From: a virus
Direction: 5' to 3' (one strand)
IMG/VR virus record: IMGVR_UViG_3300022200_000077
Location: 1-47,941 of that record
DNA length: 47,941 nucleotides
Under the pieces are notes generated by a model. It saw only the letters and a program-made list of their open reading frames with translations, was not told the origin of the DNA and did no database searches. Each line of letters starts with the position of its first letter. Position 1 is the first letter of the stretch. Positions 1 through 7,612 of the stretch are shown here, in pieces. The position numbers were made by a program, and so were the translations under genes.

Positions 1-47
1 TGACGTTATGTATAGACATAACGTCAGATGCTTAAGGTCAGCCTTAA
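1..47. repeat. Two adjacent perfect inverted repeats
   Basis: Positions 1-10 and 17-26 are perfect 10-bp inverted arms (TGACGTTATG / CATAACGTCA) around a 6-nt spacer. They are followed at 32-37 / 42-47 by TTAAGG / CCTTAA around TCAG. Neither has a T-run, so they are not typical terminators. They could be operators or a processing structure upstream of something outside the window. Bases 48-220 hold no convincing gene. Confidence 0.7.
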
Positions 48-220
48 CTATTAAGGGAGCCACCCGTGATTTTTTAATCTCATTATTCAAAGAACATTTT
101 CTCTTTTCTCAGGGGGTATGGGTCACCAACTTACCAACACCCACACCCCCGTCATTTGTTTTACAAAGTTACAAAACATTTTTCATCCCCACAAGCCCCT
201 TTCTATTTTTTTTTCACTTC

Positions 221-276
221 CGAGTTTGTCACTGTTTTACTACCGACTTTGTCACTGTTTTACTACCGAGTTTGGT
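221..276. repeat. 23-bp tandem repeat, about 2.4 copies
   Basis: A 23-bp unit beginning CGAGTTTGTCACTG starts at 221, 244 (one mismatch, G to C at the fourth base) and, partially, 267. It lies directly downstream of the tRNA cluster with respect to tRNA transcription. Function unknown; iterons or an array remnant are possible. Confidence 0.8.
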
Positions 277-283
277 ATTTTTG

Positions 284-355
284 TAGTCCCTGTAGGATTC
301 GAACCTACGACGACTTGCATGTAAGGCAAGGGCTCTACCACTGAGCTAAGGAACT
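284..355 (-). tRNA. tRNA-Val (UAC)
   Basis: The minus strand folds as a complete cloverleaf. The acceptor AGTTCCT pairs with AGGGACT, the D arm is GCTC/GAGC, and the anticodon stem CTTGC/GCAAG holds loop CTTACAT, so the anticodon is TAC. The T arm is GTAGG-TTCGAAT-CCTAC. CCA is not encoded. It reads GUA codons, which fit the A/T-rich codon use of this genome. It is last in a three-tRNA minus-strand cluster. Confidence 0.94.
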
Positions 356-360
356 ATTAA

Positions 361-432
361 GTTGCGTGTTCGGGGTTCGAACCCGATTGACCTTCCTTAT
401 GAGAGAAAGTTCTTTTCCTCTAAGCCACGCAA
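361..432 (-). tRNA. tRNA with CAU anticodon (Met-type)
   Basis: The minus strand shows a canonical T arm (CGGG-TTCGAAC-CCCG), an acceptor close to TTGCGTG/CACGCAA, and anticodon loop CTCATAA (anticodon CAT) on a stem with two G-T wobbles. The D arm is degenerate and I could not draw four clean pairs. It could be elongator Met, initiator, or an Ile tRNA if C34 is lysidinylated. Confidence 0.8.
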
Positions 433-438
433 TTTATG

Positions 439-509
439 TTGTCCCGCAAGGACTCGAACCTCAATTCTCTGGACCAAAACCAGATGTGCTGCCATTACAC
501 CACAGGACA
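439..509 (-). tRNA. tRNA-Gln (UUG)
   Basis: Minus-strand cloverleaf: acceptor TGTCCTG/CGGGACA, D stem GTGT/GCAC, anticodon stem TCTGG/CCAGA with loop TTTTGGT (anticodon TTG), and T loop TTCGAGT. It is the promoter-proximal gene of the three-tRNA cluster and serves CAA codons. Confidence 0.94.
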
Positions 510-550
510 ATTTAATACAACCAATATGTCAAAGAACATTAAAACAAAAA

Positions 551-577
551 ACCCCGAACTTTTGGTTCGGGGTTTGT
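551..577. terminator. Bidirectional rho-independent terminator
   Basis: Hairpin CCCCGAAC-TTTT-GTTCGGGG with A-runs on the left and T-rich sequence on the right. On the minus strand it lies between the 762-1019 gene and the tRNA cluster. The stretch 578-761 has only two short overlapping minus-strand reading frames, neither convincing. Confidence 0.85.
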
Positions 578-761
578 TATTTCATAGTTTTAGTTTTTCA
601 CCTAAATCATACAACTTCCGAACCAATATTATGTACACGCGGATACCAGCAATTTCTAAATTGCGACTTGCTGATAATGACCATGTGTTTATTAGTTCTC
701 ATTGTTTTTTAATTTATAACTATCACAAAATTAATAAAAGTTTTTTAATTGTCAATTTTTT

Positions 762-1019
762 TTAAAATCTTTTAGAGATGTTACGAATTATTTCTTCTTC
801 TTCGTTGGATAACATAACCCTATTCTCAATTAGTTTATCCATAATTTCATCCCATTCTAAATCCAAAACACTTTTTTTATCATCAGGTGTTGAGATTGAT
901 GTTCGACTAATATAACCACTGTCTACTAAAGATTCTATTAGTTCTTGGATTTCCCTTTCAGAACAATTATCAATAAATTCATAGGGTTCAATGTCAATGT
1001 AAGATTCAAATTCTGGCAT
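762..1019 (-). CDS. Small acidic protein, function unknown
   Basis: An 85-residue, glutamate/aspartate-rich soluble protein with no transmembrane segment. It reads as helical, with a repeated pattern of ELIESLVDSGYI then DKLIENRVMLS, reminiscent of small helical regulators, but I do not recognise the family. Its ATG is 3 nt beyond the stop of the RNA ligase gene, so it is the downstream member of the RNA-repair operon on this strand. Confidence 0.75.
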   Translation of the reverse strand: MPEFESYIDIEPYEFIDNCSEREIQELIESLVDSGYISRTSISTPDDKKSVLDLEWDEIMDKLIENRVMLSNEEEEIIRNISKRF

Positions 1020-1022
1020 AAC

Positions 1023-2057
1023 TTATAATTTTTTAAATTCAGGTTTAATTATTTTCCAAATAATAGGTGAAATATTTTTACTATCCAATAGTGCAAACAA
1101 AATTGATGGGTATTTGTGTTGTTTTGCAACAAAAGCAAAATTTTTGCGGTCACCATTAACTTGTTTAATCAGGTTCTGAGTATTTCTAAAAATGATATTA
1201 TAATCATTAGATATTGAATTGAGTAGGGATTTTAGTTCTTCTTCATATTCTTTGATTTTATCGTAGAACTCATCGGGAACGTCTTTGAGTAATTCATCCA
1301 TACTCCCACCATTAGATAGTACCTCCCATACCGCAGTGGTTGATAAATTGGTCATAATCTTATGAAGACGAATGTATTCTTCCCCCTTAACCTTCATTCG
1401 GTCTCCATTAGAAAAACAAACTACAAAACCTTCATGGTTATCTTTAACCATTCCTTTTAATGTGGTATAATCTTTAACACCGTCATATTTTTTAACCACA
1501 TCACAATTGGCCCCCTTCGCAATCATCTCTAATTGTTCATAGGTAGCTTCGGTTCCATCATCAGTTCGGATTGCCCCCAACAAAGTTAAGTTATCTTTAT
1601 CACCATAATCCACCACAATTCTATTCCAATTTGCGGTAAATTCAAATAAGTAGGTGATACCAATTGAAAAGTTATGTTCTAATTCTTCAAAGAATATTTT
1701 AGACGCCGCAACTGCTTGTTCTGAAGTAAATGAACCTCTTGAGGCAACAACCCACCCACCATCATACCAAAATACAATAATAAGCGAACCATCCATTTTT
1801 TCATATACATCAAACTCCGAAGTTGGTGTATGTTTACCCTCCTCCATATTAAAGAATTTTTTAAAGGGTCTTGCAACTATATTCCCTATATCGTCAGTCA
1901 CCAACCCTCTACATTGTAAGGTCACCTCATCCCATAAACCTTCGTATTGAACTTTCTCAGTGTAGTTCCAAATGGTTAAAGGTAAATCAGGGTGATTTTG
2001 TTTATAAATCAACCCATTATTGTGGTATTTGTTTAATATTCTTAATGAAAAATCCAT
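1023..2057 (-). CDS. RNA ligase, T4 Rnl1-like
   Basis: Probable ATP-dependent RNA ligase sealing 5'-phosphate/3'-hydroxyl RNA ends, as T4 Rnl1 does for tRNAs cut by host anticodon nucleases. Nucleotidyltransferase motifs are in order: motif I E-K-M-D-G-S at 86-91 (adenylated Lys87), a IIIa-like LFEF at 137-140, motif IV EGFVV at 209-213 and motif V MKVKGEEY at 221-228. The remaining C-terminal ~110 residues are helical, as in the Rnl1 tRNA-specificity domain. Length (344 aa) fits Rnl1 (374 aa). It starts 2 nt after the kinase gene, forming an end-healing plus sealing pair. Confidence 0.9.
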   Translation of the reverse strand: MDFSLRILNKYHNNGLIYKQNHPDLPLTIWNYTEKVQYEGLWDEVTLQCRGLVTDDIGNIVARPFKKFFNMEEGKHTPTSEFDVYEKMDGSLIIVFWYDGGWVVASRGSFTSEQAVAASKIFFEELEHNFSIGITYLFEFTANWNRIVVDYGDKDNLTLLGAIRTDDGTEATYEQLEMIAKGANCDVVKKYDGVKDYTTLKGMVKDNHEGFVVCFSNGDRMKVKGEEYIRLHKIMTNLSTTAVWEVLSNGGSMDELLKDVPDEFYDKIKEYEEELKSLLNSISNDYNIIFRNTQNLIKQVNGDRKNFAFVAKQHKYPSILFALLDSKNISPIIWKIIKPEFKKL

Positions 2058-2059
2058 AA

Positions 2060-2458
2060 TTAAAGTGTTATTTCAAAACGATTTTTCATAATTTCTAACT
2101 TATCTTCAGGAACTCCGTGTTGGTTTACACCTCCGTGACGGTTTTCAACAATAACTGAAAACACTTTATATCCGTATGTTTTTGCTAGGTCAAAGTATGG
2201 TCGCATTTCCCATTCTTGAGTAAATGTGTTTGATACAACAATCACCTCATTTTGACCTGTGGTGTGATTTAATATCATTGCAGTGTTGACAGAGTCTTGA
2301 CACCATTGGTGAGCCTCTTTAAGTTTACTGAAGTCAAACTTATATTCACCATCCACCATAAAGTATTGGTCTGTCTCAAAATGAGTCCCACCTAAGTTTT
2401 TAGCCAATGTTGATTTTCCCGAGCCAGGAACACCTCTTACAATATATAATATTTTCAT
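2060..2458 (-). CDS. P-loop polynucleotide kinase-like protein
   Basis: A 132-residue P-loop kinase with Walker A GVPGSGKST at 9-17, the ETD motif around Asp30 expected for the acceptor side, and a C-terminal HGVP...RFE segment. This pattern resembles the kinase domain of T4 Pnk and of the N4BP2-like family. There is no C-terminal HAD phosphatase domain as in T4 Pnk, so it could only phosphorylate 5' ends; the 27292-27864 HAD protein is a candidate phosphatase. Located immediately upstream of the RNA ligase. Confidence 0.85.
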   Translation of the reverse strand: MKILYIVRGVPGSGKSTLAKNLGGTHFETDQYFMVDGEYKFDFSKLKEAHQWCQDSVNTAMILNHTTGQNEVIVVSNTFTQEWEMRPYFDLAKTYGYKVFSVIVENRHGGVNQHGVPEDKLEIMKNRFEITL

Positions 2459-2463
2459 TTTTT

Positions 2464-2721
2464 TTAGATTATAAAACCTGATACATCATCATCTAAAGAT
2501 GAAATTTCAGATTCAAGGTCATCAATTTTTTCCGAAATATAGGACTCCAATTCATCTGAAATTGTCAGATATTTTTTACGTAATTCATGGAATTTTTCAT
2601 CACCGATTTCCTCAAAAGAACTATAGTGTTTAAAACAATAATGTAGTCCTTCCGCCCTGATTCTATATTGTACTAATTGGAGTTCCTCCACTTGGTTCAA
2701 AAGACTATCTATTTTTTTCAT
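2464..2721 (-). CDS. Small coiled-coil protein, function unknown
   Basis: 85 residues, charged, with heptad-like leucine/isoleucine spacing at both ends (residues 1-30 and 60-80), suggesting a helical hairpin or dimer. Its ATG overlaps the stop of the upstream metalloprotease gene by 4 nt (ATGA), so the two are probably translationally coupled. Family not recognised. Confidence 0.75.
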   Translation of the reverse strand: MKKIDSLLNQVEELQLVQYRIRAEGLHYCFKHYSSFEEIGDEKFHELRKKYLTISDELESYISEKIDDLESEISSLDDDVSGFII

Positions 2722-3443
2722 CGATTTAATTTAATTTTACAATTACTACAAAACTCTCTTGTATCTAACCCATGTGATTTCATTAAACAATTTGGGTTAT
2801 CACAGTGGTCAAGACCAAAGTTGTGACCCATTTCGTGAGTTGCGGTGTGAACTAAACTAGTATAACCATAGTTACCGTTTTGTTTCATTTGATAAGTACT
2901 CATAACGGACAACTTTGTATTATATCTTGCTCGACCACTAATTAATCCAGTAATTTCATCACTTTGACATAAAGGGTGGTCAGTAACATAGATATGATAA
3001 CCAGGACCTACATTACTATTATACTCCATACTCAATACTTTATATGCCAAAACATATGAAGAGCCATCTAAAAAATATTCACTACTTGGGTTATAAGGTG
3101 ACCCGATTACTGCGGTCATTCCATAAAAATCTTGGACTCCTTGTCTAACTGACTCCAAATCGCTTTGGGTGTAATCACCGAATCCATGTACATAAACAAT
3201 CTTGTTTGATGATTTGTTAACGGTTTCGTTAGTAGACGTATTAGTTTCGTCAACCACATTATCCTCAACGTAGGGTACGGTTTGAGTTTCTGAATATTTA
3301 CCAAGTTTGTGGTCTTTATCGTATGCGTCGGCAAATTTATGAAAGTCATAATCATATTTTTTTGCAAAATCATCAACTTTAACAAAAATCGCCGCAATTA
3401 AGAAAACGAATACAAGGTCTTTAAGGAGTGAGTGTTTTTTCAT
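2718..3443 (-). CDS. Archaemetzincin-like zinc metalloprotease, membrane-anchored
   Basis: Predicted peptidase of the archaemetzincin (M54) type. The signature is complete: HEMGH at 203-207, Gly210, His213 as third ligand, then Cys214, Cys219, Met221 and a CxxC at 232-235, matching the family pattern HExxHxxGxxHCx4CxM...CxxC, whose four cysteines bind a second zinc. Residues 9-22 form one hydrophobic segment, so the enzyme is probably anchored with its catalytic domain outside the cytoplasm. A TATCTTTG element lies 4 nt before the ATG. Archaemetzincins are best known from archaea and vertebrates, so a phage copy is unusual. Confidence 0.88.
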   Translation of the reverse strand: MKKHSLLKDLVFVFLIAAIFVKVDDFAKKYDYDFHKFADAYDKDHKLGKYSETQTVPYVEDNVVDETNTSTNETVNKSSNKIVYVHGFGDYTQSDLESVRQGVQDFYGMTAVIGSPYNPSSEYFLDGSSYVLAYKVLSMEYNSNVGPGYHIYVTDHPLCQSDEITGLISGRARYNTKLSVMSTYQMKQNGNYGYTSLVHTATHEMGHNFGLDHCDNPNCLMKSHGLDTREFCSNCKIKLNR

Positions 3444-3447
3444 ATCA

Positions 3448-3455
3448 CAAAGATA
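3448..3455 (-). promoter_or_regulatory. Host-type -7 element (TATCTTTG)
   Basis: Matches the Bacteroidota TA-n2-TTTG -7 box, 4 nt before the ATG of the metalloprotease gene. Transcription would begin at or next to the start codon. Confidence 0.65.
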
Positions 3456-3470
3456 CTAAAAATTTTCTAA

Positions 3471-3731
3471 TTACCAAACAAAACCTTGATTTTTTAATTC
3501 TTCACCTGTTAAAATTTTTAATAAATTAGGATTATTTTTCCATTCTTTCCAAGTGTCAAACTCTTTAAGTTTTTCTAAAACATTTTCAGAAATTAAAACA
3601 AAACCTTCAGGGGCAATACCATCATATTTATGATAATGAGAATATTTAATTTTTTCATCAATCATTTTTTGAAAATCTTCGCTGTTAACAAAATTTTCAT
3701 GGTCTTGTTGTAATATTTCGTCTCGTTTCAT
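3471..3731 (-). CDS. Hypothetical protein
   Basis: 86 residues with many Lys/Glu/Asn and several aromatic residues; no signal peptide or membrane span. The centre (YDGIAPEGFVLISENVLEKL) looks like a small alpha/beta fold. It lies directly downstream of tRNA-Arg on the same strand with only 14 nt between them, so the two may be co-transcribed and the tRNA released by processing. Family not recognised. Confidence 0.7.
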   Translation of the reverse strand: MKRDEILQQDHENFVNSEDFQKMIDEKIKYSHYHKYDGIAPEGFVLISENVLEKLKEFDTWKEWKNNPNLLKILTGEELKNQGFVW

Positions 3732-3745
3732 TTTTACAATTTTAG

Positions 3746-3817
3746 TAGGTCCACCAGGACTCGAACCTGGAATAGAAGCTTAGAAGGCTACTGTTATATC
3801 CCTTTAACTATGGACCC
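3746..3817 (-). tRNA. tRNA-Arg (UCU)
   Basis: Minus-strand cloverleaf: acceptor GGGTCCA/TGGACCT, anticodon loop CTTCTAA (anticodon TCT), and T arm CCAGG-TTCGAGT-CCTGG. The anticodon stem GTAGC/GCTTC has one T-T mismatch. It is separate from the other tRNAs, squeezed between two protein genes. AGA is the dominant arginine codon in the neighbouring genes. Confidence 0.92.
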
Positions 3818-3822
3818 TAATT

Positions 3823-4002
3823 TTATAGTTTTTTAAGTATATATTTGTGACCCGAATCAGAGTTAGTTTCAAACAATTTTCTCAACTTTTCAGCCTCTTC
3901 TTCCGTCTCAAACTCCATAACCTCGTTTTGGCTATCTAAAATAATAACTGGTACCTCAATTTGTGAGATATAGTGTTTAATCATTTTTATAATTACGTAC
4001 AT
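3823..4002 (-). CDS. Small protein, function unknown
   Basis: 59 residues from the ATG at 4002, chosen because it lies exactly 4 nt behind a TATCTTTG element, the spacing seen at other genes here. The alternative ATG at 3984 would give 53 residues. A beta-rich first half (IEVPVIILDSQNEVMEFET) is followed by a helix and a basic C-terminus. It lies just upstream of tRNA-Arg. Confidence 0.65.
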   Translation of the reverse strand: MYVIIKMIKHYISQIEVPVIILDSQNEVMEFETEEEAEKLRKLFETNSDSGHKYILKKL

Positions 4003-4006
4003 ATAA

Positions 4007-4014
4007 CAAAGATA
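4007..4014 (-). promoter_or_regulatory. Host-type -7 element (TATCTTTG)
   Basis: Gap of 4 nt to the ATG at 4002. The element lies downstream of the convergently irrelevant glycosyltransferase stop region on the same strand, so the small gene and tRNA-Arg have their own promoter. Confidence 0.65.
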
Positions 4015-4039
4015 ATATAAATTTGGTTGGTAGACAAGT

Positions 4040-5116
4040 CTACCTTCTTTTTCCACCAAAAACATTTGGTATTAGATTACTTGGTTTTGACTTTACAATT
4101 TTATTTTTACGGACTTGTTCAACTAAACCACCTTTTTTAATTTCAGTTAACTTATTTCTATCAGTTGGTTTGTTATGTACTTGCGGTTTTTTGGTTTCAG
4201 ATGGAGAATATACTTTTGGGTTACTTAATATTTGATTTATTAAATCATACTTAATACTATCGTCAATTTGAACTTTTTTTGGTGAAATCGGTTTTTCACC
4301 AACTTTTAAAAAAATATCATTAAGTACGTCTGATGAATTTTTTTTACGTACAACTTGTTGGATATCATTTTTAACATCTCCCTCAACCAAAGTTAGTTTT
4401 TCATATGGTGGTAATGAATACACATATTTGGCAGTTCTACCTTGTAACTTAGAATCACCAATCGCACCATTATTGGAATATGATTGTTTATTGTGCCAAT
4501 TATATATGTACGTGACTTCATCCAAATAATGGTAGTGTTCGTTTCCCGACATTTCCAGCATTGGAACGCCAATACCTATATCAACCGCAGCTCTTAAATA
4601 ATCATTTTCAAATATTAAATCTTCGAGTTTAATTGACCTAAATAAAAAAGAACGATATGTTCTCATGTGTGAAAAATTCCAAGCGGAACTTCTAGCTTTA
4701 TCTGCGTTTGCTTTACCATATTTCATACTTCTACCACTAGTATCAACCCATCTTGAACCGCAAATCCAAACATCATTATTGGTGTATATTTTATTAATTA
4801 ATCCTAAAACTAAATTATCACTCAATTTATCATCACCATCAATTTCAATAATAACATCATTCCATTCTATTTCAGGATTGTTATGTATAACGTCAATAAA
4901 ATTTTTAGCTTTAAATTTTTTAGTATTATTTTTAATTAGTCTAAATCTGTCGTCATTACCGATAACAGATTTTGCAATTTCGTAAGAATTATCTGTTGAC
5001 ATATCGTCAATAAAATACGCTATATAATTTGTGAAATATTGATTTTTAATTGATTTTATACAATCCTCTATAAATTTTTCAGAATTCCAAAAAGTGCTAA
5101 CAATAACTAGTTTCAT
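4040..5116 (-). CDS. Family 2-type glycosyltransferase (GT-A fold)
   Basis: 358-residue inverting GT-A glycosyltransferase. The N-terminal strand KLVIVSTFWNSEKFIEDCI is followed by DDMSTD at 37-42 (nucleotide-sugar binding) and EIDGDD at 91-96 containing the metal-binding DxD. The C-terminal third (about 240-358) is lysine-rich and low-complexity, so probably a tail or membrane-contact region. It may glycosylate phage DNA, a virion protein or host surface glycan; the sequence does not decide. It diverges from the plus-strand sugar cassette that begins at 5193. Confidence 0.88.
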   Translation of the reverse strand: MKLVIVSTFWNSEKFIEDCIKSIKNQYFTNYIAYFIDDMSTDNSYEIAKSVIGNDDRFRLIKNNTKKFKAKNFIDVIHNNPEIEWNDVIIEIDGDDKLSDNLVLGLINKIYTNNDVWICGSRWVDTSGRSMKYGKANADKARSSAWNFSHMRTYRSFLFRSIKLEDLIFENDYLRAAVDIGIGVPMLEMSGNEHYHYLDEVTYIYNWHNKQSYSNNGAIGDSKLQGRTAKYVYSLPPYEKLTLVEGDVKNDIQQVVRKKNSSDVLNDIFLKVGEKPISPKKVQIDDSIKYDLINQILSNPKVYSPSETKKPQVHNKPTDRNKLTEIKKGGLVEQVRKNKIVKSKPSNLIPNVFGGKRR

Positions 5117-5132
5117 AAAATACTACACAATC

Positions 5133-5144
5133 TATTTATAAATA
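5133..5144. promoter_or_regulatory. TATTTATAAATA palindromic box
   Basis: A perfect 12-bp palindrome that presents the TATTTAT box to both strands, 16 nt before the 5116 start on the minus strand and 48 nt before the plus-strand cassette. It is the only copy here that is symmetric, suggesting a divergent promoter. Confidence 0.5.
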
Positions 5145-5192
5145 GGCCATCTAAACTATTTTTAGTTCAGATATTTAAAAATCTAAGACATA

Positions 5193-5762
5193 ATGCCAAA
5201 TAATACATTTATAATACCAAAATATAGAGTTTTTCATGTAATACCTTGGAATTCAGATAAAAATATTGGTAAGTCCTACAATGAAACAATGTCTTTGGTT
5301 CGTTCAAATGATTGGGTTTGTTTTATTGATGGTGACTCAGTTCACACATCACATTTTTTTGGTAGTAGGATTGAGGAAGTTATCGAATCAAACCCATCCT
5401 ATTCTTTATTCACCTGTTATACTAATAGAATTGGGTGTGGTTATCAAATAGCACCTAAAGTAGATGGTAAAAACAATGACCAAAAATACCACCGTGATTT
5501 TGGTGAGAACTTATGGAATCAATATAAGACCGAAGTTATGGACATAACAAAAAGTGGTCCTTTAAGTGGTGTAATGATTTTAATCAGAAAATCAGAATGG
5601 GAACGTGTTGGTGGTTTTAAAGAAGAGAAAATGTTATCGGTTGATAACGATATTCATGATAAATTTACAAAAGCAGGATTAAAAGTTGGGTTAATGAAAG
5701 GTCTTTATTTACAACATTGGTATCGTGGTGGTGACCCTTCAGATAAAAAACATTTACTATGA
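5193..5762 (+). CDS. Short glycosyltransferase-like protein (GT2/GT-A)
   Basis: 189 residues. FIDGDS at 44-49 is a DxD-type motif, preceded by NIGKSYNETMSLV, typical of the helix before the DxD strand. SGPLSGVMILIRKSEW-RVGGF near residue 122 is the acceptor-side block of GT2 enzymes. The usual first Rossmann strand with its Asp pair is shortened, so the protein is a compact or N-terminally reduced GT-A domain. Its TGA overlaps the next ATG by 4 nt (ATGA), indicating coupling with the methyltransferase. Confidence 0.82.
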   Translation: MPNNTFIIPKYRVFHVIPWNSDKNIGKSYNETMSLVRSNDWVCFIDGDSVHTSHFFGSRIEEVIESNPSYSLFTCYTNRIGCGYQIAPKVDGKNNDQKYHRDFGENLWNQYKTEVMDITKSGPLSGVMILIRKSEWERVGGFKEEKMLSVDNDIHDKFTKAGLKVGLMKGLYLQHWYRGGDPSDKKHLL

Positions 5763-6358
5763 CATATAAATTTTTAGACGTTGGTTGTAAAGTCGGAGGT
5801 TCATTTGACATTTCAAATAAATTTGGGTTTTCACCTAAAGATGGGTTGGGGGTTGATATTAATGAGACGAATGTAAATAAATTTATTAAACAAGGATTCA
5901 ATGGGATGGTTGCTGATGCAACTAATCTACCTTTTGAAGATGGGTCATTTGAATTAGTAATATTTTCTCACGTAATTGAACATATCCCCACAGAAGATAT
6001 GGGTCATAAGGCATTATTAGAATGTATTAGGGTTTCATCAAAATATGTTTTTTTAGCACTACCTTTTTTTGACGAAGATGACTATCTTAATTCACTTGGT
6101 TTAAAAACATTTTATTCAGATTGGGAAGGTCACAAAAACAAAATACATTTAAAAAAGATTAAAGAAGATTACTTACTAGGGTTAGATTATTCTGTGAATA
6201 TGGTTAAAAAAATCACCGATAGTAATTTTTCAGAAATTTTACCTATGTCAGCACCAGAAGATTCTTTCGATTATGATAAGAATTTACACGGTGAAAAACC
6301 ATTAATAGTGTTTGATAGAGATATCTGGAGAGAATATAATATAGTGATTAAAAAGTAA
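5759..6358 (+). CDS. Class I SAM-dependent methyltransferase
   Basis: 199 residues with a Methyltransf_11-like fold. Motif I FLDVGCKVGGSF at 5-16 binds SAM, an acidic GVDIN follows at the end of strand 2, then DATNLPFEDGSFELVIFSHVIEH at about 52-75 (motifs II-III and the catalytic-site loop). The substrate is unknown; its position inside a glycosyltransferase cassette suggests sugar or glycan O-methylation. It overlaps the genes on both sides, so the cassette is transcribed as one unit. Confidence 0.88.
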   Translation: MTYKFLDVGCKVGGSFDISNKFGFSPKDGLGVDINETNVNKFIKQGFNGMVADATNLPFEDGSFELVIFSHVIEHIPTEDMGHKALLECIRVSSKYVFLALPFFDEDDYLNSLGLKTFYSDWEGHKNKIHLKKIKEDYLLGLDYSVNMVKKITDSNFSEILPMSAPEDSFDYDKNLHGEKPLIVFDRDIWREYNIVIKK

Positions 6359-7038
6359 TGAAGATTGTAGTATATAGTGTAAATATTGGGGGTTATGATG
6401 ATTTATGGACCCCAAAAGTTGTTGACCCAAATGTCCGTTATATCTTATTTACGGATAACAAATACTTCAAATCAAACGTTTGGGAAATCAATCATGTTGA
6501 TTTTTTAGGTAATGATATGGACAATCGTCTAAAATCAAGGTACGTAAAAACCCATCCACATATTGTATTACCAAACCACGATGTCAGTGTTTGGATTGAT
6601 AATTGTTTTTCTTACAAATTCTCAGACACTAAAAAAATGGTTGAGGAAATAGGTATCACTAATAATTTAATTATGTGTTATAAACATGATGTAAGGAATT
6701 GTCTATATGATGAGGCTAAAATTATTAAATTCATGAAATTAGATTATTCTGACGTTGTTGATTCACAAATGAATAAGTATCGTGAAGAGGGATTCCCTAA
6801 AAAAATGGGGTTATATCAATCAGGATTCATGGTTCGAAAAAACATTAAAAATGTAAATAATTTTAATAATACTTGGTGGGAAGAGATTAAGTCATTTAGT
6901 GGTAGGGACCAATTATCACAAGTATATTCTTCTTGGAAAACCGAAACCCCAATAACACCAATTACTAATGGCGGGGACGTATATAATAACAAGTATCTAA
7001 ACCCTAAAATAAAACATTTGAAAAAATGGTCGATATAA
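6358..7038 (+). CDS. DUF616/TOD1-MUCI70-like glycosyltransferase
   Basis: 226 residues resembling the DUF616 family of putative glycosyltransferases: the opening KIVVYSVNIGGYDDLWTP, then VRYILFTDN, RLKSRYVKTHPHIVLP, the DxD-like VWIDNCF, and GLYQSGFMVRKN near the middle. It begins with the A of the previous TAATG and overlaps the next gene by 13 nt. Donor and acceptor cannot be told from sequence. Confidence 0.8.
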   Translation: MKIVVYSVNIGGYDDLWTPKVVDPNVRYILFTDNKYFKSNVWEINHVDFLGNDMDNRLKSRYVKTHPHIVLPNHDVSVWIDNCFSYKFSDTKKMVEEIGITNNLIMCYKHDVRNCLYDEAKIIKFMKLDYSDVVDSQMNKYREEGFPKKMGLYQSGFMVRKNIKNVNNFNNTWWEEIKSFSGRDQLSQVYSSWKTETPITPITNGGDVYNNKYLNPKIKHLKKWSI

Positions 7039-7610
7039 TTGCAGTAACATACGGACAAACGGACATTTTAAAATGTTTCATAAATTCCATTAGGTCACAA
7101 ACTTGTGATAAATGGAGGTTATTTATAATTCATGATGGACCAAATAAAAAGTTAAAAAGGTCTCTTGAAAAAGAATTATATGTAAACACAAATAGAATTA
7201 CATTTATAGAACATCCAGTTAGAACTGAGAATTACGGTCATTTTTTAAGAAAATGGGCGTTAGAGAATGTGGTGACAAGTGACTATGTCTTGTTAACCAA
7301 TGGTGATAATTATTACACCCCAAATATGGTTGAGGAAATTAGTAAACGAAATGAGGACTTTATCTATTTTGATTTAATACATTCCCACAAAACAAAGTCA
7401 AACAGTAACGAATCAACTTATGGTTATATGAAAAGTGAATTAAAAAGAGGTTTCATTGATATGGGTAACGTAGTTATTAAATCTGAATTAGCCAAAAAAG
7501 TAGGTTTTAACTCCTCAGAATATCATGCAGATTGGGGTTATTTTGAGGAAGTGTTGAATTTGTCACCAACAATATCTAAAATTGATAAGGTATTATTTGT
7601 ACACAATTAA
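7026..7610 (+). CDS. Family 2 glycosyltransferase
   Basis: 194-residue GT-A domain. IIAVTYGQTDILKCFINSI at the N-terminus, LFIIHDGPN carrying the first acidic motif, and VLLTNGDNYYTPNMV with NGDN in place of the usual DxD. It ends shortly after the GHADWGYF-like SEYHADWGYFEEV block that holds the catalytic base in GT2 proteins. The start is inside the previous gene (13-nt overlap). Fourth sugar-transfer gene of the cassette. Confidence 0.85.
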   Translation: MVDIIAVTYGQTDILKCFINSIRSQTCDKWRLFIIHDGPNKKLKRSLEKELYVNTNRITFIEHPVRTENYGHFLRKWALENVVTSDYVLLTNGDNYYTPNMVEEISKRNEDFIYFDLIHSHKTKSNSNESTYGYMKSELKRGFIDMGNVVIKSELAKKVGFNSSEYHADWGYFEEVLNLSPTISKIDKVLFVHN

Positions 7611-7612
7611 TT

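Noticed and set aside
221-276. CRISPR-like array
   Set aside because: Direct tandem repeat without spacers and only about 2.4 units.
607-702. Minus-strand 31-residue frame starting MRTNKHMVIISKSQ, with a better-looking overlapping frame (EIAGIRVYIILVRKLYDL) lacking an ATG
   Set aside because: Too short, two frames compete, and there is no promoter element; might be a decayed small gene.
362-765. Open frames of 109-116 residues on the plus strand
   Set aside because: They run through the Met and Gln tRNA genes and a terminator hairpin read from the wrong strand.
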